From: DASXHZ01 sp036488085 | GTDB taxonomy: Bacteria; Acidobacteriota; Thermoanaerobaculia; Gp7-AA8 | Reading direction: 5' to 3' | Assembly (NCBI GenBank): GCA_036488085.1 | Contig: DASXHZ010000078.1 | Location: forward strand, 7,435 to 71,434 | Length of the DNA stretch: 64,000 nt | Shown here: positions 27,852 through 36,019 of the stretch, in pieces | Layout of the letters: each line of letters starts with the position of its first letter | Position numbering within the stretch: the stretch's first letter is position 1 | Notes under the pieces: model-generated | Told to the model about the DNA's origin: nothing | The model's database searches: none | What the model saw: the letters and a program-made list of their open reading frames with translations, nothing else | Program-made: the position numbers and the translations under genes

Positions 27852-29861
27852 ATGACGTTGGAAGCCAAAGCTATCGCCGAAGCCGCCAGAACGAACGCGT
27901 TCATCTTTCCGCGGCTTCTTGAGATCGAGTTGCACGCATTCTCGTTGTTCCGCCGGCTCCCCGATGCAAAAGCGGTGATCTCCGATGGCGTGAGCTGCTT
28001 CGTTGGCGCGAACGGCCTCGGAAAATCGACGTTCATCGCGGCCGTCAACTATGGCCTCACCGGCCGTGTCGCCGAGCCGTCGCGCACGTTCACCTCCGCC
28101 GAGGAGTACTACAGAGAAACGCAACCGTTCGCGCGCGATTACTTCACCGGGCGCATTGACGAAGAAGATCGTCCTGCGGCCGAGATTCGCATTCAATTCG
28201 CGGTTGCGGGCGTCACGTTCTGGCTTCGGCGGGGCTTCTTTGAGCTTTCCGAACTACGTTCACTCAAAATCACCGAAGATCATCGGGTCGTTTTCGAGGG
28301 CGAATCCGAGTCGATCCCTGGGTCGGAGCTTCAGGCTACGTATGAGCGCGAACTTTGCGCGAGGACGGGTTTCGAGGAGTTCTATCAGTTCGCGTTCCTC
28401 CAGCAGTTTGTGTTGACGTTCGACGAGCGACGTCACCTTGCTTTCTGGGACAGCAAAACGCTGCAACAGATGCTCTTCCTAGCGTTCGGCGTTGACACCG
28501 CCACCGCTGTCCGCGCGGAGACGTTGTCTCGAACTATGGAGAAGCAGGACTCGCTGAGGCGAAACTACCAGTGGCAGGCGACCGAAGCGCGAAAGAAGAT
28601 CAAAGACCTCGACAACGCTACCGCAGATCGGGATGGAACGGACGACGAGATCGTCGAGAAACACCAGAGCCTCATCGACCAGGAACAGGAGGTCGCGCGG
28701 CTTCTGGAGTCGAAGGAAGCGGAACTCGCGGATCATCGTCTTCAGGTTGCGGACGCGACCAGTCGCTACATCACTCTCCAGGACGAATACGACCGTCTGT
28801 TTCATGCGAGATCGAAGCAAACGGACCCTCTTCGGCACCATCCGGTCATCGTGACGACGATCAACGAGAAGCGTTGCGTCGTCTGTGGAACTACGAACGT
28901 TGATCGGATCGAAGGAGTGAAGGCGGCGGTTGCCAGCCGTCAGTGCCCACTCTGCCGAACGCAGCATCCACCCGGCACGAAGCGCGATCCGAAAGTACTT
29001 GAGGCGTTACAGCGCGTGGATCAGGAACTGGCTACGACACGGTCCCGCATCTCCAACGAGACGCTCGCCGTCCGACGATTGGACGACGAGCTTCAGGAGG
29101 TGACGGAGCGGCACGCCAGGATCACGGAGGAACTGGCGGTATTCGAGCGAGACAACGCTATCGCAGCCCGGGTATCGCCGTCCGACACCGACGCACTCAG
29201 AGCGATGTATACGAATCAGATCGACCGCTTTCTGGAGCAGAAAGAAACTGCGCGCGAAAAGCGCGACACAGCGCGGAATGAGCTGACGCAACTGCAGAAT
29301 GCCGTCCGAAAGCAGTACGAGCGCGTCGAGGAGGCATTCGTTCCCCTGTTCCGCGAACTTGCGTTTGCGTTCCTTGGGCTGAATCTAGATATACGGTTCA
29401 ACGTTCGGGCCGCTCAGATCTCGCTCGCACTCGTAGTCGAAAGCAAAGAACGCATGGAGCCCCACCAGCTTTCCGAAAGCCAGCGCTTCTTCGTCGACAT
29501 CGCCCTTCGCATGGCGCTGGCCCGATTTATGGTCGGAGACGCCGGCGCATCGATGCTGATCGACACGCCGGAAGGATCACTGGACGCAGCATACGAGGCT
29601 CGTGCGGGTGAGATGTTCGCCAAGTTCGCGCGTGCTGGGAATCAGATATTGATGACGGCGAACGTGAACACGTCACGGTTGCTGCTACGTCTCGCTGAGA
29701 AATGTGGCCACAGGTTCATGCAGCTTATCCGAATGACGGAATGGGCATATCTCTCGGAAGTCCAAACGGCCGAAGAGGACCAGTTTGACGATGCTTACGA
29801 GGCCGTCGAGGCTTGTCTCGTGAATGGCGACACCCAGAATGAATCCAGCAGCCACGTTTGA
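27852..29861 (+). CDS. Rad50/SMC-like ABC ATPase, first gene of a putative defence operon
   Basis: A 669-aa ATPase. Walker A is FVGANGLGKST (residues ~50-60). A heptad-rich coiled coil (~225-500) is interrupted by two CxxC motifs, CVVC (342-345) and CPLC (365-368), that could bind zinc. The ABC signature region reads LSESQRFFVDIALRMAL (~540) and the Walker B region SMLIDTPEGSLDAAYE, the arrangement of RecF/Rad50-type defence ATPases rather than housekeeping SbcC. The ATG at 27852 is chosen; a longer frame opens at 27759 without support. The next gene overlaps by 38 nt. The role is inferred: sensing or clamping foreign DNA. Confidence 0.8.
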   Translation: MTLEAKAIAEAARTNAFIFPRLLEIELHAFSLFRRLPDAKAVISDGVSCFVGANGLGKSTFIAAVNYGLTGRVAEPSRTFTSAEEYYRETQPFARDYFTGRIDEEDRPAAEIRIQFAVAGVTFWLRRGFFELSELRSLKITEDHRVVFEGESESIPGSELQATYERELCARTGFEEFYQFAFLQQFVLTFDERRHLAFWDSKTLQQMLFLAFGVDTATAVRAETLSRTMEKQDSLRRNYQWQATEARKKIKDLDNATADRDGTDDEIVEKHQSLIDQEQEVARLLESKEAELADHRLQVADATSRYITLQDEYDRLFHARSKQTDPLRHHPVIVTTINEKRCVVCGTTNVDRIEGVKAAVASRQCPLCRTQHPPGTKRDPKVLEALQRVDQELATTRSRISNETLAVRRLDDELQEVTERHARITEELAVFERDNAIAARVSPSDTDALRAMYTNQIDRFLEQKETAREKRDTARNELTQLQNAVRKQYERVEEAFVPLFRELAFAFLGLNLDIRFNVRAAQISLALVVESKERMEPHQLSESQRFFVDIALRMALARFMVGDAGASMLIDTPEGSLDAAYEARAGEMFAKFARAGNQILMTANVNTSRLLLRLAEKCGHRFMQLIRMTEWAYLSEVQTAEEDQFDDAYEAVEACLVNGDTQNESSSHV

Positions 29862-30426
29862 TGTGCTCGCGATTCACGGCCACTTGCGACGTTCCATCGG
29901 GGCGATCTCACGCTCAGAACTGCACCTGTTTGCATACCTAAGCTGCCTCCTTTCTCTCTACGACCGGATCCCGGCGAGCGAATGGCGCTATTCCTTTGCG
30001 GCCACCCAGTTCGGCGCGCCTTTTAGCTCAGATCTAGACGACGCTTTCCGCGATGCGCTCCTCGATGGTGTGATCTCGGCCGATGTGAATCCTGAGCTTT
30101 CGCAGCTGACTGCTGAAGGCGATGAAGAGTTGGCAGATCTTTTTACTCTTCTAACGCTGAAAGCGCGCGATCGTTATATCGAGGCCGCGTGTGCAACGTC
30201 CCTTATGCTTCCTGTTTCGATGGCTCGCGAAGCTGTTGGCAGCGACTCTAGAATCAAGTCGGCGGCGGCGCTTCAGACAACGCGAGCCCTCTTAACGAGC
30301 GACTGGTACGCCGACATTCACTCGCAATTCGACGCTCTTCGGTCATCAGTCGGAGACGCGTCTATCGATTTGCTCGCACCCGCTGTTGTGTGGGTACGCT
30401 ACTTCGGAGAGCGACAGTCGGCATGA
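29824..30426 (+). CDS. Small middle-component-like protein of the defence operon
   Basis: A 200-aa protein without recognised catalytic motifs, signal or membrane segment. It is predicted mostly helical (ISRSELHLFAYLSCLLSLYDRI, then DRYIEAACATSLMLPVSMAREAV). Its size and its place between an SMC-like ATPase and a nuclease match the middle component (MC) of ABC-3C systems or LmuC of Lamassu, by inference from gene order. It overlaps the ATPase by 38 nt and the next gene by 4 nt. An alternative ATG at 29839 would shorten it by five residues. Confidence 0.65.
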   Translation: MATPRMNPAATFDVLAIHGHLRRSIGAISRSELHLFAYLSCLLSLYDRIPASEWRYSFAATQFGAPFSSDLDDAFRDALLDGVISADVNPELSQLTAEGDEELADLFTLLTLKARDRYIEAACATSLMLPVSMAREAVGSDSRIKSAAALQTTRALLTSDWYADIHSQFDALRSSVGDASIDLLAPAVVWVRYFGERQSA

Positions 30427-31463
30427 GCGACGAGATCGATTACGATGCCGTCGCTCGCCTTGCGGCCGAGGCTTCCGAAGTTCTCATTCCAAAGACTTTC
30501 GGACTCGCAGGCGGCGAGTCGTTGCGAAATGTTGTGACTACGGTCCGTCGCCTGTATCACTTTTTCGACCCGTCCTACTGTGAAGGTCGAATCATCGTCT
30601 TTCAGGTCGTCGACCCGAAAAACAGGATCGAACGCCAAGGTAGCGACGTCATCGAAGCGCGGCTGCAACGTGATCTTCGTGCGGGCGCGATCGTCGAGGT
30701 GCTTCACAACGGCGGGGTGCGGTTCGTCGCCGATCCGACCTTGACTGCTGAAGCGCTTTCGGAGGATGCGGTCGTTTACGAGTATGCGGCGGGCGAGGAA
30801 CGTTTCGTCGCAAACTTTGCCAGCCGCCGGGTGCCGAACGTGGTCCGCGGCAACCAGTCGTCCTTTGCGCTGCCAGCGTTCGTCAGTGTGAAAGATGCAC
30901 TTCATGTTTACGCCGAGAGCTTCGTGCGTCTGTCCCAGTGCAGAATTTTCTCTGACGTTTGGTATGACGATCGGCGTTTGTTTCTCCGGGTGAAACCCGA
31001 GAAGACAATGAGGCGGTCTCTTGAGCAATTCCTTCGCGCACGGCTACGGGCGCAGGTCATGCCGGAGCAAAATGTCGACGAGTCGCATCCGGTCGATATT
31101 CGAGTGGCGTTCGACCTGCCGAAGCGTCTAGCTCTGATCGAGATCAAGTGGCTAGGGCAATCCCGCCAAGGCGATGGGGCCATGGCTACGGCGTACACCG
31201 AAGTCCGCGCGAGAAGCGGTGCTGACCAACTCGCCGGCTACCTGGATTCCCAGCATACCCAGACCCCCGATGTAGCACTCCGAGGATATTTGGTCGTCAT
31301 CGATGCGCGGCGGCGAAACATCACTGAGACGTCAGCGGCGATCTCACACGACGACGGCCATCACTACGCCGATCGCAAGATCCCCTACGATCCCGAATAT
31401 CACATCACGAGGATCGACTTCGAAGTGCCGTTCAGAATGTTTGCCGAGCCGGTTTGCGATTAG
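30423..31463 (+). CDS. PD-(D/E)xK nuclease-like effector protein
   Basis: A 346-aa protein. In the C-terminal half, HPVDIRVAF (Asp225) is followed by LALIEIKWLG (Glu240-x-Lys242) and then GADQLAGYLDS, the order and spacing of a PD-(D/E)xK restriction-endonuclease fold with its trailing Q-x3-Y helix. The N-terminal ~200 residues (LIPKTFGLAGGESLRNVVTTVRRLYHFF) are not recognised and may recognise target or partner. It is translationally coupled to the upstream gene (ATGA) and the methyltransferase starts 2 nt after its stop. A nuclease role is inferred from motif only. Confidence 0.65.
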   Translation: MSDEIDYDAVARLAAEASEVLIPKTFGLAGGESLRNVVTTVRRLYHFFDPSYCEGRIIVFQVVDPKNRIERQGSDVIEARLQRDLRAGAIVEVLHNGGVRFVADPTLTAEALSEDAVVYEYAAGEERFVANFASRRVPNVVRGNQSSFALPAFVSVKDALHVYAESFVRLSQCRIFSDVWYDDRRLFLRVKPEKTMRRSLEQFLRARLRAQVMPEQNVDESHPVDIRVAFDLPKRLALIEIKWLGQSRQGDGAMATAYTEVRARSGADQLAGYLDSQHTQTPDVALRGYLVVIDARRRNITETSAAISHDDGHHYADRKIPYDPEYHITRIDFEVPFRMFAEPVCD

Positions 31464-31465
31464 CC

Positions 31466-32776
31466 ATGACCTTAGCGAAACATATCGAAACATCGGAACC
31501 GAGCGTCAGCGCACTGGACGCAATTAGGTTGCCTCGGCATAGATGGTACTTTTTCAAGGAAGCGTTCTCCCCGGACATCGTCACTCATGCGATTAAGGAG
31601 ACGGCATGCAAGCGCGGCGATCTCGTCGTCGATCCCTTTAGCGGGAGCGGCACGACCGTGCTCGCCGCTGCCCGTAAGGGTTTGTCTGCGCGAGGCTCAG
31701 AGGTCAACCCTTTCTTGGCGTTCGTCGCGCATACTAAATTGACCAACCCGCGGGTGGCAGCGTTGGAATCCCTGACCGATGACATGATTCGATCTGCGCG
31801 TAGAGGCAAACGGTCGCCGCTGCAGGGATTCTCTACATTCACGGCGAAAGATGGCGTCGACAAATGGCTTTTTAACGACTCCGTTCTCCAGGCGTTCACG
31901 GGTGGGTGGGGCGCGGCCACGACGATCCCGACACACAGCCGGAGTGTAATCCGGCTCGCCTTGCTGGGTGCCGCGATGGACACATGCAACGCTGTCCGCG
32001 ACGGCAAGTGTCTGCGCTATCGGTCCGACTGGCAGGAGTCCACCTTCGACAAGGATGATTTTTGCGATGCCTTCGAAGCGCGAATGGTGGCGATTACCGA
32101 TGATGTAGCGACAGCTCCTGTCGAAGCGGGCCTCGCTAAAATCCGCGTAGGTGATTCGCGAATCGCCGGTGTATCTGGCGGGAAGCGTTTCAAGCTCTGC
32201 GTCATGTCGCCGCCGTACCTGAATTCATTCGACTACACCGATGTCTATCGGCCAGAACTCTTTCTGGGCGGCTTCGTCAAGGACATGGCGGATTTGCGTC
32301 GCCTACGGCTCACTAGCTTGAGGTCGCATGTGCAGGTGAAGTGGTCCGAGCCCCAAGAGCAAAAGTTCGGTGCACATTTCGACACCGCTTACGACAGCAT
32401 TACGTCCCGCGCTGAGAAGCTGTGGAACCGGCGCATTCCGATGATGTTGAAGGCCTATTTCGAGGACATGCACCGGGTTCTCCGCTCGCTCCGCGACGAG
32501 GCAGACGACGGTGCCTCGCTCTGGATTGTGGTCTCGACTTCGGCATACGCCGGTGTCGAGATACCTGTGGATCTCATCCTTGCCGACGTCGGTTGTCAAG
32601 TGGGGTGGGTTCTCAGGGAGGTGCGGACTCTTCGGCATCTCCGCCGGCTTCCGGTTCAGCAGTGGGGCCAGCTGGCGGCAGCCGCCCTCGGGAAAGTCAG
32701 TTCCGAGAGTCGGTCTCACGCGGGGCCGCACCTGCGCGAGAGTTTAATCATTCTGGACGCAACGGTGCGGAAATAG
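31466..32776 (+). CDS. DNA methyltransferase (N4-cytosine/N6-adenine type)
   Basis: A 436-aa SAM-dependent amino-methyltransferase. Motif I reads LVVDPFSGSGTTVLAAARKG and motif IV VMSPPYLNSFDYTDVY; SPPY is commonest in N4-cytosine enzymes. Motif I follows a short N-terminal region (RWYFFKEAFSPDIV), and about 150 residues with likely target-recognition function lie between motifs I and IV. The ATG at 31466 is 3 nt past the nuclease-like gene. In this operon it probably marks self DNA; no separate specificity subunit is present. Confidence 0.85.
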   Translation: MTLAKHIETSEPSVSALDAIRLPRHRWYFFKEAFSPDIVTHAIKETACKRGDLVVDPFSGSGTTVLAAARKGLSARGSEVNPFLAFVAHTKLTNPRVAALESLTDDMIRSARRGKRSPLQGFSTFTAKDGVDKWLFNDSVLQAFTGGWGAATTIPTHSRSVIRLALLGAAMDTCNAVRDGKCLRYRSDWQESTFDKDDFCDAFEARMVAITDDVATAPVEAGLAKIRVGDSRIAGVSGGKRFKLCVMSPPYLNSFDYTDVYRPELFLGGFVKDMADLRRLRLTSLRSHVQVKWSEPQEQKFGAHFDTAYDSITSRAEKLWNRRIPMMLKAYFEDMHRVLRSLRDEADDGASLWIVVSTSAYAGVEIPVDLILADVGCQVGWVLREVRTLRHLRRLPVQQWGQLAAAALGKVSSESRSHAGPHLRESLIILDATVRK

Positions 32777-32791
32777 AGTGAATAATACCCC

Positions 32792-33859
32792 GTGAAACGC
32801 AAGCGGACGCACGCAGTCAGCCGTGAAGGCGTCCGACACGTTGGCGCGATCGTCGAGGCTAACAACTCGATCTTTCAGGAGATCGACAGTTCTAATGACG
32901 TTGGTAACGACGCGTACATCGAATTTGTGGATGACGAAAGCACAACCGGCTGCTGCATTGCCGTTCAGATAAAGTCGGGTGTTTCATATTTCAACCGTGC
33001 CGGTAGGCCGTGCATCAGGGTGGACGCGTCGCATATCGAGTACTGGCGCTCGCATACTCTGCCTGTCGCTGGCGTTGTCTACGACCCGCGCGAGCGGGTC
33101 GCGTATTGGTGCGATATTACGGCTTCGATTTCCGAAGAGCGTAGTGCTCGGACACAGATATCGATTGATCAAGCATCGGTGTTTTCGACGGCGACGTTTG
33201 GCGCCTTCATGACGCATTTCAAAGGCTATCGTGATAGCTACTCACGCGAAGCGAATTTAGGGCGTGCTCTCCGAGCCTTTGCGGACACCTCGGACGTCGA
33301 GCACTGCTGGGATGGACTTCGCTCGCTGTTCTCCTTTCACAGGAACGAGAAGGCGGCCTGGTTCTATGTTGTGAATGCGATACGAGTGTTCCGGCACCAC
33401 GACCTGCTTCCGGAGATGGTATCGATTCTTCGGTATGTCCCCGGTCACGGCGATCTCTTCCTGGGCGATTGGAACTTCATCGATCGAGATGTCCGCGAAT
33501 TTGCTCTCCAAGCGATGCGTGCCAGTTTCGGGCGCACCGAAATTGCCACATTGCTATCGGCGGTGGACGACGAGAATGGATTCTCACGCGGCAGTGTCGG
33601 CCAGGACGTCATGGCGATCGTGAATGTGATACCTGCGCGTGAAGACCATCTCGACGCGATTGCATTTGATCGGACCGAGCAGGAGACCGTTCGCGTGGTT
33701 GCGCTCCAGCTCATGACTTTCGACCCTTTCTTGTACCCAGTTGCGATCGTCAATATCCTACGTCGCTACCTTACGGTGTTTCCTCAGTCCCATTCGGCGC
33801 CGTTCGTGCGCGAGCTGATTCAGTACACGGAAAGCGGAGGCCCGTTCGATGTCTACTAG
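32792..33859 (+). CDS. DUF4365-like nuclease domain with C-terminal helical repeats
   Basis: A 355-aa protein, GTG start. The N-terminal ~160 residues carry EANNSIFQEIDSSNDVGNDAYIEF followed by CCIAVQIKSGVSYF; the Asp and Q-x-K arrangement and the later DASHIEYWRSHTLPVAGVVYD match DUF4365-type PD-(D/E)xK domains found in many defence loci. Residues ~200-350 look like HEAT-type helical repeats (DVREFALQAMRASFG, ETVRVVALQLMTFDP). It is the last gene of the operon, 15 nt after the methyltransferase; att site 3 lies 106 nt beyond. Confidence 0.75.
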   Translation: MKRKRTHAVSREGVRHVGAIVEANNSIFQEIDSSNDVGNDAYIEFVDDESTTGCCIAVQIKSGVSYFNRAGRPCIRVDASHIEYWRSHTLPVAGVVYDPRERVAYWCDITASISEERSARTQISIDQASVFSTATFGAFMTHFKGYRDSYSREANLGRALRAFADTSDVEHCWDGLRSLFSFHRNEKAAWFYVVNAIRVFRHHDLLPEMVSILRYVPGHGDLFLGDWNFIDRDVREFALQAMRASFGRTEIATLLSAVDDENGFSRGSVGQDVMAIVNVIPAREDHLDAIAFDRTEQETVRVVALQLMTFDPFLYPVAIVNILRRYLTVFPQSHSAPFVRELIQYTESGGPFDVY

Positions 33860-33965
33860 GCGATAGTGGCGACGAGGCGAATCGAGAACGAAATACGGTC
33901 CGCCGTCGCCGGTCTGGTCGGCGTCTCTCTCCCGTATACTTATTGATCAGATCGATGCACTTCTG

Positions 33966-34013
33966 GTAATCCGGTGGTCGGAGGTTCGAGTCCTCCCGCC
34001 ACAGCCAAATTTC
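33966..34013 (+). repeat. att site 3 (partial tRNA-Asn copy)
   Basis: GGTAATCCGGTGGTCGGAGG and the following GTTCGAGTCCTCCCGCCACA through CAAATTT repeat the tRNA-Asn 3' end. This copy keeps the GGAGG of the true tRNA T-arm, unlike copy 2. It is the right boundary of the composite island; beyond it gene content looks chromosomal again. Confidence 0.85.
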
Positions 34014-34028
34014 GCCGCGTGTCGCCGC

Positions 34029-35213
34029 TCACATGAAGTTCGGCGTATGCAGATCAGAAATCAGCGCTGCCTGCCCGTCTGTAAAGCCGGCGCTGCGCAG
34101 GCGGCGGATGCGTCCTTCGTGCATCGCGACGAGCAACTCTCGGAACGCGTCGTGGCCGAGCGCAACGCGCCGCGGGTCGCTTGCGCCCGCGGCATAGATC
34201 GTGAGCGCATCCTGCACCGGCGCGGGCACGCCGCCCGTTCCGGCGAGCGTCGCCGCGCGGCGGCGTACCGATGTTTCGAGTCGCGAATAGAGCGTCTCGT
34301 CGTGAGCGAGGGCGTGGCGCACGTGAGCGAGTCCGAAGTGAACGTGCCGCGCCTCGTCGATCCGCGCCCGCCTCGCCAGCTCCGCGGTCGCTTCATCGGG
34401 CGCGAAGCGCTCGACGTACGCGAGGAGGTCGAGAAAGGTTCCTTCGCCCAGCACCGACAACAGAAACGACGCCTCGGCGAAGTCGTCCACCTGAAGCAAT
34501 GAATGCAACGATCGCGACGTCGTAGCGGATGAGATTGCGGGAAGGGAGCCGGTGGCGTGCGCGCGGCGCAGGAAGACGTCGATGTGCCGCGACTCGTCCT
34601 GCATCTGCGTCGCCAGGAACATCGCCACGCCGACGTACGCCGGATGCAGCCGCGCGATGAAGCGCGACGGGACGTAAAGCGCGGAGAGCTCGTTCTCCGC
34701 GAGGAACGTCATCACCTGCCGCACTGCGAGCTCGAGCGCCGGCTCGTGCCGCGGAATCGTGCTCCAAGGGATGTCGCGCGCAGCGCTCCATTGCGCAGCG
34801 AGGGCCTGCTCGTACAGCTCCGCCACTTCCGGCGGCGCTACGCGGTCGCGCTCGAGCAGATCGAATGGATAGCGCGGGCCGCCCGGCTCGACGACGGAAC
34901 CGTGCGGCGCGAATCCGGTCGTGGCATCCGCACGCTCGGGCAATTCGTCGGATGACTCCGTGCGCTGCACGCCGAATCGTCCGCGCTTCAAGAGATGCCG
35001 CGTCGTGCCGTTCCCCGCCTCTTCCGCGCCGAGATACTCGTGGCGCTCGGCGCGGCACCACGACGCGAGATCGACGGACGCCGATCCGCTGCGGGAGAGA
35101 ATCGCCAGCACGCCGTCGGGCTCGAGCAGCGTCAGCGCAGGCCGCACGAGCGCCAGCAGCCCGCCGCCGAGTGGGAGGTCGCCACCATCGACTGCGATCG
35201 CGGCGGCGGTCAT
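34029..35213 (-). CDS. TusA-like domain fused to a ferritin-like di-iron domain
   Basis: A 394-aa cytoplasmic protein. The N-terminal ~70 residues (GGLLALVRPALTLLEPDG, then DLASWCRAERHEYLG) resemble the TusA/SirA sulfur-carrier fold; the Cys in ASWCR is not at the usual TusA catalytic position. The rest is a four-helix ferritin-like domain with metal-ligand-type motifs ENEL, ESRH, GEGTF and EARH, as in R2-like or AurF-type oxygenases. The start is taken at 35213, 4 nt after the binding-protein stop. With its two neighbours it forms one operon of unknown purpose, probably oxidising a small substrate. Confidence 0.7.
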   Translation of the reverse strand: MTAAAIAVDGGDLPLGGGLLALVRPALTLLEPDGVLAILSRSGSASVDLASWCRAERHEYLGAEEAGNGTTRHLLKRGRFGVQRTESSDELPERADATTGFAPHGSVVEPGGPRYPFDLLERDRVAPPEVAELYEQALAAQWSAARDIPWSTIPRHEPALELAVRQVMTFLAENELSALYVPSRFIARLHPAYVGVAMFLATQMQDESRHIDVFLRRAHATGSLPAISSATTSRSLHSLLQVDDFAEASFLLSVLGEGTFLDLLAYVERFAPDEATAELARRARIDEARHVHFGLAHVRHALAHDETLYSRLETSVRRRAATLAGTGGVPAPVQDALTIYAAGASDPRRVALGHDAFRELLVAMHEGRIRRLRSAGFTDGQAALISDLHTPNFM

Positions 35214-35217
35214 CGCG

Positions 35218-36012
35218 TTACTCTGCAAGTGCGGCGATGAGACTCTCGTAGCCTTCCTCGCGCGGCGGCATCCATTCGTGCAGCCCTTCGAGCTCGAGGA
35301 GGCGCCGGTGCGCGGGGTTGTCCCACCGCATCCCGAACAGTGAGCGCGTGAAGCTCTCGCGCTTCGCCGAGGCGAGCGACGGCAGCGCGTCGAACATGCA
35401 GTGATCGAAGCCCGGTGTCGTGTACAGCACTTCGATGCGCGCCGGATCGATGTGACCGGCCGCCTGTTCTAGCACCCAGATCAGATCGCCGACCGCGCCT
35501 GCGTCGGCGCGGCCGTCGGCGAGCGCCCGGAGCACGTCGAGCTCGCTCGTGCCGGTGTCGCCGTGTTTGCCGAGGTCCGTGTCGAACGGGATGACCTGCA
35601 CGCGCGTGAGATCGACTCCTTCCTGCCGCAGAAAGTGCAGTGGGAGGATGCGCGCCTGCGTCGAGTCGCGGCTGCCGACGGCGAGCCGCTTGTCATGCAG
35701 ATCGTGGAGCGACGCGATGCCCGCGTCCGCACGCACGACGATCTTCGCGTGAAAGTCGCGATCGGAGTCGCGCATTCCGAGCGAGAGGCTCGCGCCTTTC
35801 GTGCGCTCCTTCACGCGCACGTGCGCGAGCGGCGTGTTCCAGGCGACGTCGATATGGCCGGCGAGCAGCGACTCAACCTGCCGTTCGTAATTGGAGAACA
35901 ACGCAAAGTCCATGGGCGTGCCCGACTCGTTGAAGTAGTCGCGGATACCTTCCCAGATCGTGACGACTTTCGGATCGTAGGCGACGGCGCCGAGGAGGAT
36001 CGTTTCGTTCAT
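35218..36012 (-). CDS. PhnD-like substrate-binding-fold protein without signal peptide
   Basis: A 264-aa protein of the PhnD/SsuA-like periplasmic-binding fold (ILLGAVAYDPKVVTIWEGIRDYF, then ESLLAGHIDVAWNTPLAHVRV and SLHDLHDKRLAVGSRDSTQARILP). It lacks an N-terminal signal or lipobox, so it seems cytoplasmic, and there are no permease or ATPase genes beside it. It sits between an acyl-CoA dehydrogenase-like gene and a di-iron gene on the same strand with gaps of 4-7 nt. It may bind the operon's substrate as a sensor or chaperone. Confidence 0.75.
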   Translation of the reverse strand: MNETILLGAVAYDPKVVTIWEGIRDYFNESGTPMDFALFSNYERQVESLLAGHIDVAWNTPLAHVRVKERTKGASLSLGMRDSDRDFHAKIVVRADAGIASLHDLHDKRLAVGSRDSTQARILPLHFLRQEGVDLTRVQVIPFDTDLGKHGDTGTSELDVLRALADGRADAGAVGDLIWVLEQAAGHIDPARIEVLYTTPGFDHCMFDALPSLASAKRESFTRSLFGMRWDNPAHRRLLELEGLHEWMPPREEGYESLIAALAE

Positions 36013-36019
36013 GCGGTTC

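Noticed and set aside
33966..34013. A third tRNA gene.
   Set aside because: It is likewise a 3' fragment without a 5' half.
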